Part shown: in pieces, positions 61,768 through 64,000 of the stretch | Position numbering within the stretch: the stretch's first letter is position 1 | Layout of the letters: the number at the start of each line of letters is the position of its first letter | Assembly: GCA_036351375.1 (NCBI GenBank) | Contig: JAZBOY010000093.1 | Coordinates: 1-64,000 of the forward strand | Reading direction: 5' to 3' | Length of the DNA: 64,000 bases | Source of the DNA: JANQIO01 sp036351375 | GTDB lineage: Bacteria > Pseudomonadota > Gammaproteobacteria > Pseudomonadales > Halieaceae | Program-made: the position numbers and the translations under genes | The notes under the pieces: model-generated | The model's input: only the letters and a program-made list of their open reading frames with translations | What the model was told of the DNA's origin: nothing | Database searches by the model: none

Positions 61768-62705
61768 GATGCGGCCTCCACCAGGGCGTCGGCGCGCAAT
61801 TCCTCGGGCGCCAGCGGGAAACCGAGCTCGCGACGCGCGTCGAAGTAAGCCTGCGCTACGCCACGGGCGAGGCCGCGCACCCGCAGGATAAAGCGTTGCC
61901 GCTCGGTCACCGAGATCGCATTACGGGCGTCTAGCAGGTTGAACGTGTGGGAGGCCTTCATCACCATTTCGTAAGCGGGCAGCGGCAGTGATTGGTCGAT
62001 CAGCTTCTGGCTCTGCTGTTCGTAGAAATCGAACTGGTGCAACAGTTCACCGACATCCGCCTCTTCAAAGTTGAAACGCGACATCTCCACTTCGTTCTGG
62101 TGGAACACATCGCCGTAGGTCACCGGACCCTCGGGGCCTTCCGTCCACACCAGGTCGTAGATGCTGTCCACGCCCTGCAGGTACATGGCAATTCGTTCCA
62201 GCCCGTAGGTGATCTCGCCACTCACCGGGAAGCACTCCAGGCCGCCCACCTGCTGGAAGTAGGTAAACTGGGTCACTTCCATGCCATTGAGCCATACCTC
62301 CCAGCCAAGGCCCCAGGCGCCGAGGGTAGGTGACTCCCAGTTGTCCTCCACAAAACGGATATCATGCACCGAGGTGTCCACGCCGATGTAGCGCAGGGAA
62401 TCGAGGTACTGATCCATGATGTCCGGGGGTGAAGGTTTTAAAAGCACCTGGAACTGGTAGTAGTGCTGCAGGCGGTTCGGGTTTTCTCCATAGCGGCCGT
62501 CACCGGGCCGACGACAGGGCTGTACGTAAGCGCTGTTCCAGGTTTCCGGGCCAATGGCTCGCAGAAAGGTCGCCGGGTGAAAGGTGCCCGCGCCGACCTC
62601 GAGATCGAGCGGCTGGAGGATGACACAACCCTTCGAGGACCAGAATTGCTGCAGGGCAAGTATCAGGTCCTGAAAGGTCTCGGGATGGCTGTTTGGGGTG
62701 CTCAC
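61764..62705 (-). CDS. glyQ: Glycyl-tRNA synthetase alpha subunit
   Basis: Catalytic class II subunit, 313 residues. Family segments TFQDLILALQQFWSSKGCVILQPLDLEVGAGTFHP, RPGDGRYGENPNRLQHYYQFQV and WEVWLNGMEVTQFTYFQQVGG are intact. Co-translated with glyS; divergent from djlA. Confidence 0.97.
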   Translation of the reverse strand: MSTPNSHPETFQDLILALQQFWSSKGCVILQPLDLEVGAGTFHPATFLRAIGPETWNSAYVQPCRRPGDGRYGENPNRLQHYYQFQVLLKPSPPDIMDQYLDSLRYIGVDTSVHDIRFVEDNWESPTLGAWGLGWEVWLNGMEVTQFTYFQQVGGLECFPVSGEITYGLERIAMYLQGVDSIYDLVWTEGPEGPVTYGDVFHQNEVEMSRFNFEEADVGELLHQFDFYEQQSQKLIDQSLPLPAYEMVMKASHTFNLLDARNAISVTERQRFILRVRGLARGVAQAYFDARRELGFPLAPEELRADALVEAAS

Positions 62706-62734
62706 CGCTGGGCCTGTCTGTGAAAAAGCGGCAT

Positions 62735-62740
62735 ATTATA
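62735..62740 (-). promoter_or_regulatory. Candidate -10 of glyQ
   Basis: TATAAT on the minus strand, 30 bp before the glyQ ATG, preceded by TG. No acceptable -35 at 16-18 bp. Confidence 0.35.
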
Positions 62741-62810
62741 CATAGTCTGTCGTCGCAACGAATGCGGGCATTTCCCCCTATTCGAACGCCTCAACCTGGA
62801 TTGCTTCACA

Positions 62811-63599
62811 ATGATTGGAAAACTCCTCGGCGGCCTGATGGGCCTGCTGGTAGCCGGCCTTCCGGGCCTGATCCTGGGTGTACTCGCGGGTCACGCTTTC
62901 GACCGCGGTCTCGCCAGAACACTCGGACTGGGCAGCCCGGAAGCCCTTGCCCGCGCCCGCCAGACCTTCTTTGAAACCAGCTTCCAGCTGATGGGCTGTA
63001 TCGCCAAGGCCGACGGTCGGGTCAGTGAACAGGAGATCGCCCAGGCTGAATCACTGATGCGGCAGCTGGGCATTGCTGGTGAGCAGCGAGAAGCTGCCAT
63101 CGCCCGATTCAAGGAAGGGTCAGCCACGGGCTTCGATGTTGCGGCGGCGATAGCGCGCTTCAAATCCGACTGCGCCGGGCCGCGGCAGGTGTCTCATACC
63201 CTGTTGGTCTTCCTGGTCGCGATGGCGCTGGCTGACGGCGTGATGGCGGAGGATGAGCGCGCCCGCCTGTCCGAAATAGCGACGGGCCTGGGTTACAGCG
63301 CGGCGGAGTTCGAACAGCTGCTGGCCATGGTGGAGGCCCAGAGCCACTTCCACGATTATGCAGCCGGCAGCGGACCCGCACCCGCGGATGCCCTTGCGGA
63401 TGCCTACCGGGCGCTGGGTGTAGCGCCAGATTGCAGCGACGCAGAACTGAAACGTGCCTACCGAAAGCTGATGAGCGAACACCACCCCGACAAGCTGGCA
63501 GCACGTGGAGTACCGGAATCGATGATGAAAGTCGCTACCGAAAAGGCCCAGGAAATCCAGGCTGCCTACGAGTTGGCCCGCCGCAGCCGCAAGACCTGA
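62811..63599 (+). CDS. djlA: Membrane-anchored J-domain co-chaperone DjlA
   Basis: Inner-membrane DnaK co-chaperone, 262 residues. An N-terminal transmembrane segment rich in Gly and Leu (about residues 5-28) is followed by a TerB-like domain (LMGCIAKADGRVSEQEIAQAESLM) and a C-terminal J domain containing the HPD tripeptide (SEHHPDKLAARG). The arrangement is that of DjlA. No Shine-Dalgarno is obvious before the ATG. Confidence 0.93.
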   Translation: MIGKLLGGLMGLLVAGLPGLILGVLAGHAFDRGLARTLGLGSPEALARARQTFFETSFQLMGCIAKADGRVSEQEIAQAESLMRQLGIAGEQREAAIARFKEGSATGFDVAAAIARFKSDCAGPRQVSHTLLVFLVAMALADGVMAEDERARLSEIATGLGYSAAEFEQLLAMVEAQSHFHDYAAGSGPAPADALADAYRALGVAPDCSDAELKRAYRKLMSEHHPDKLAARGVPESMMKVATEKAQEIQAAYELARRSRKT

Positions 63600-63611
63600 T
63601 ACATTACCTGA

Positions 63612-64000
63612 TTATTCAGGGGCTCCCTGTTCGCCGATGGAATAACGCACCAACACGCTGGCGCTGATACGCTGCTTCCCGAAGCGGATTTCCGGCGCAG
63701 CTGAAGATTCCATCGCCAGCATCCTCGGAGCTGGCGCCATCGGGCCGGCGCCCAACTGTTCCTCGGCGCTGATGACCTCCCCCAGTTCCAGGTCGAGGGT
63801 GCGCGCCATGCGCCTGGCCTTTGCCTCGGCATTGGCAAGTGCCGCGTCGATGGCGTCAAGCTGCAAACTCGCCAGCTGGCTGTGACCGGGTTGCGGCTGC
63901 CCCATCGAGTGGATATCCAGGCGGGACAGCGCCTGCAACAGCTCCCCGTAATTATCCAGCTTGCGGAGGATGAGCTGTATATCACGCTGCACGGTCTGGC
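63612..64000 (-). CDS. SIMPL (DUF541) domain protein, 5' partial
   Basis: Only the C-terminal ~129 residues are in the window; the frame is still open at base 64000. The SIMPL-like pattern is seen in VQRDIQLILRKLDNYGELLQAL, DAIDAALANAEAKARRMARTLDLELGEVISAEEQ and SASVLVRYSI. Such proteins are usually periplasmic; function unknown. It converges with djlA (12 bp apart). Confidence 0.85.
   Translation of the reverse strand, partial: QTVQRDIQLILRKLDNYGELLQALSRLDIHSMGQPQPGHSQLASLQLDAIDAALANAEAKARRMARTLDLELGEVISAEEQLGAGPMAPAPRMLAMESSAAPEIRFGKQRISASVLVRYSIGEQGAPE

Noticed and set aside
1..64000. tRNA/rRNA genes, CRISPR arrays, insertion sequences, prophage
   Set aside because: None recognised by reading; no transposase, integrase or repeat-spacer pattern seen. 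A tRNAscan or Rfam search could still find small RNAs.

Overview
This 64 kb window is the replication-origin region of a chromosome from a GC-rich gammaproteobacterium. Gene order matches the Pseudomonas origin neighbourhood closely: coaBC-algC-argB, slmA, pyrE-crc-rph, yicC-gmk-rpoZ-spoT, recG, ubiC-ubiA, glmU-atp, parBA-rsmG-mnmG, mnmE-yidC-yidD-rnpA-rpmH, oriC, dnaA-dnaN-recF-gyrB, glyS-glyQ. Several additions (a rubredoxin/rubredoxin-reductase fusion, a TRAP transporter, a DUF3604 lipoprotein, an NhaC antiporter) fit a marine, Cellvibrionales/Halieaceae-like relative rather than a true Pseudomonas. That placement is inference; no rRNA gene is present to test it. I see no tRNA, rRNA, CRISPR array, prophage or insertion sequence.

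Left part (1-36 kb): mostly housekeeping genes on both strands. They cover CoA synthesis (coaBC, cut by the window edge), sugar-phosphate mutase with a membrane-anchored N-terminal domain (algC), arginine (argB), nucleoid occlusion (slmA), pyrimidines (pyrE), a Crc-type regulator, RNA processing (rph, yicC), the gmk-rpoZ-spoT stringent-response cluster, recG, ubiquinone synthesis (ubiC-ubiA) and uvrD. Accessory genes are mixed in: the rubredoxin fusion, a Baeyer-Villiger-like flavin monooxygenase, TRAP permeases with the binding protein encoded nearby on the other strand, an exported methyltransferase-like protein, a DUF3604 lipoprotein and a small cysteine-repeat secreted protein. glmU lies near the ATP synthase operon but is separated from it by an nhaC-like gene and an SDR gene.

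Origin part (36.4-59.7 kb): everything from atpC to rpmH is on the minus strand and dnaA to gyrB is on the plus strand, so genes point away from the rpmH-dnaA gap. That gap (52554-53375) holds two perfect DnaA boxes flanking an AT-rich stretch and is the best oriC candidate. The segregation system is complete: parA and parB at 44-45.6 kb, and two perfect 16-bp parS sites inside the recF coding sequence. The atp operon has a well-formed promoter before atpI and a clear intrinsic terminator after atpC. A second AT-rich gap (48182-48661) lies upstream of mnmG, the position oriC occupies in enterics.

Right end (59.7-64 kb): glyS-glyQ converge on gyrB, followed by djlA and a partial SIMPL-domain gene that runs off the window.

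The most unusual items are the two coding-sequence parS sites, the four tandem ~18-bp repeats in the rpmH leader, the internal cysteine-repeat protein antisense to the DUF3604 gene end, the rubredoxin-reductase fusion, and the structured leader and TTG start of dnaA.
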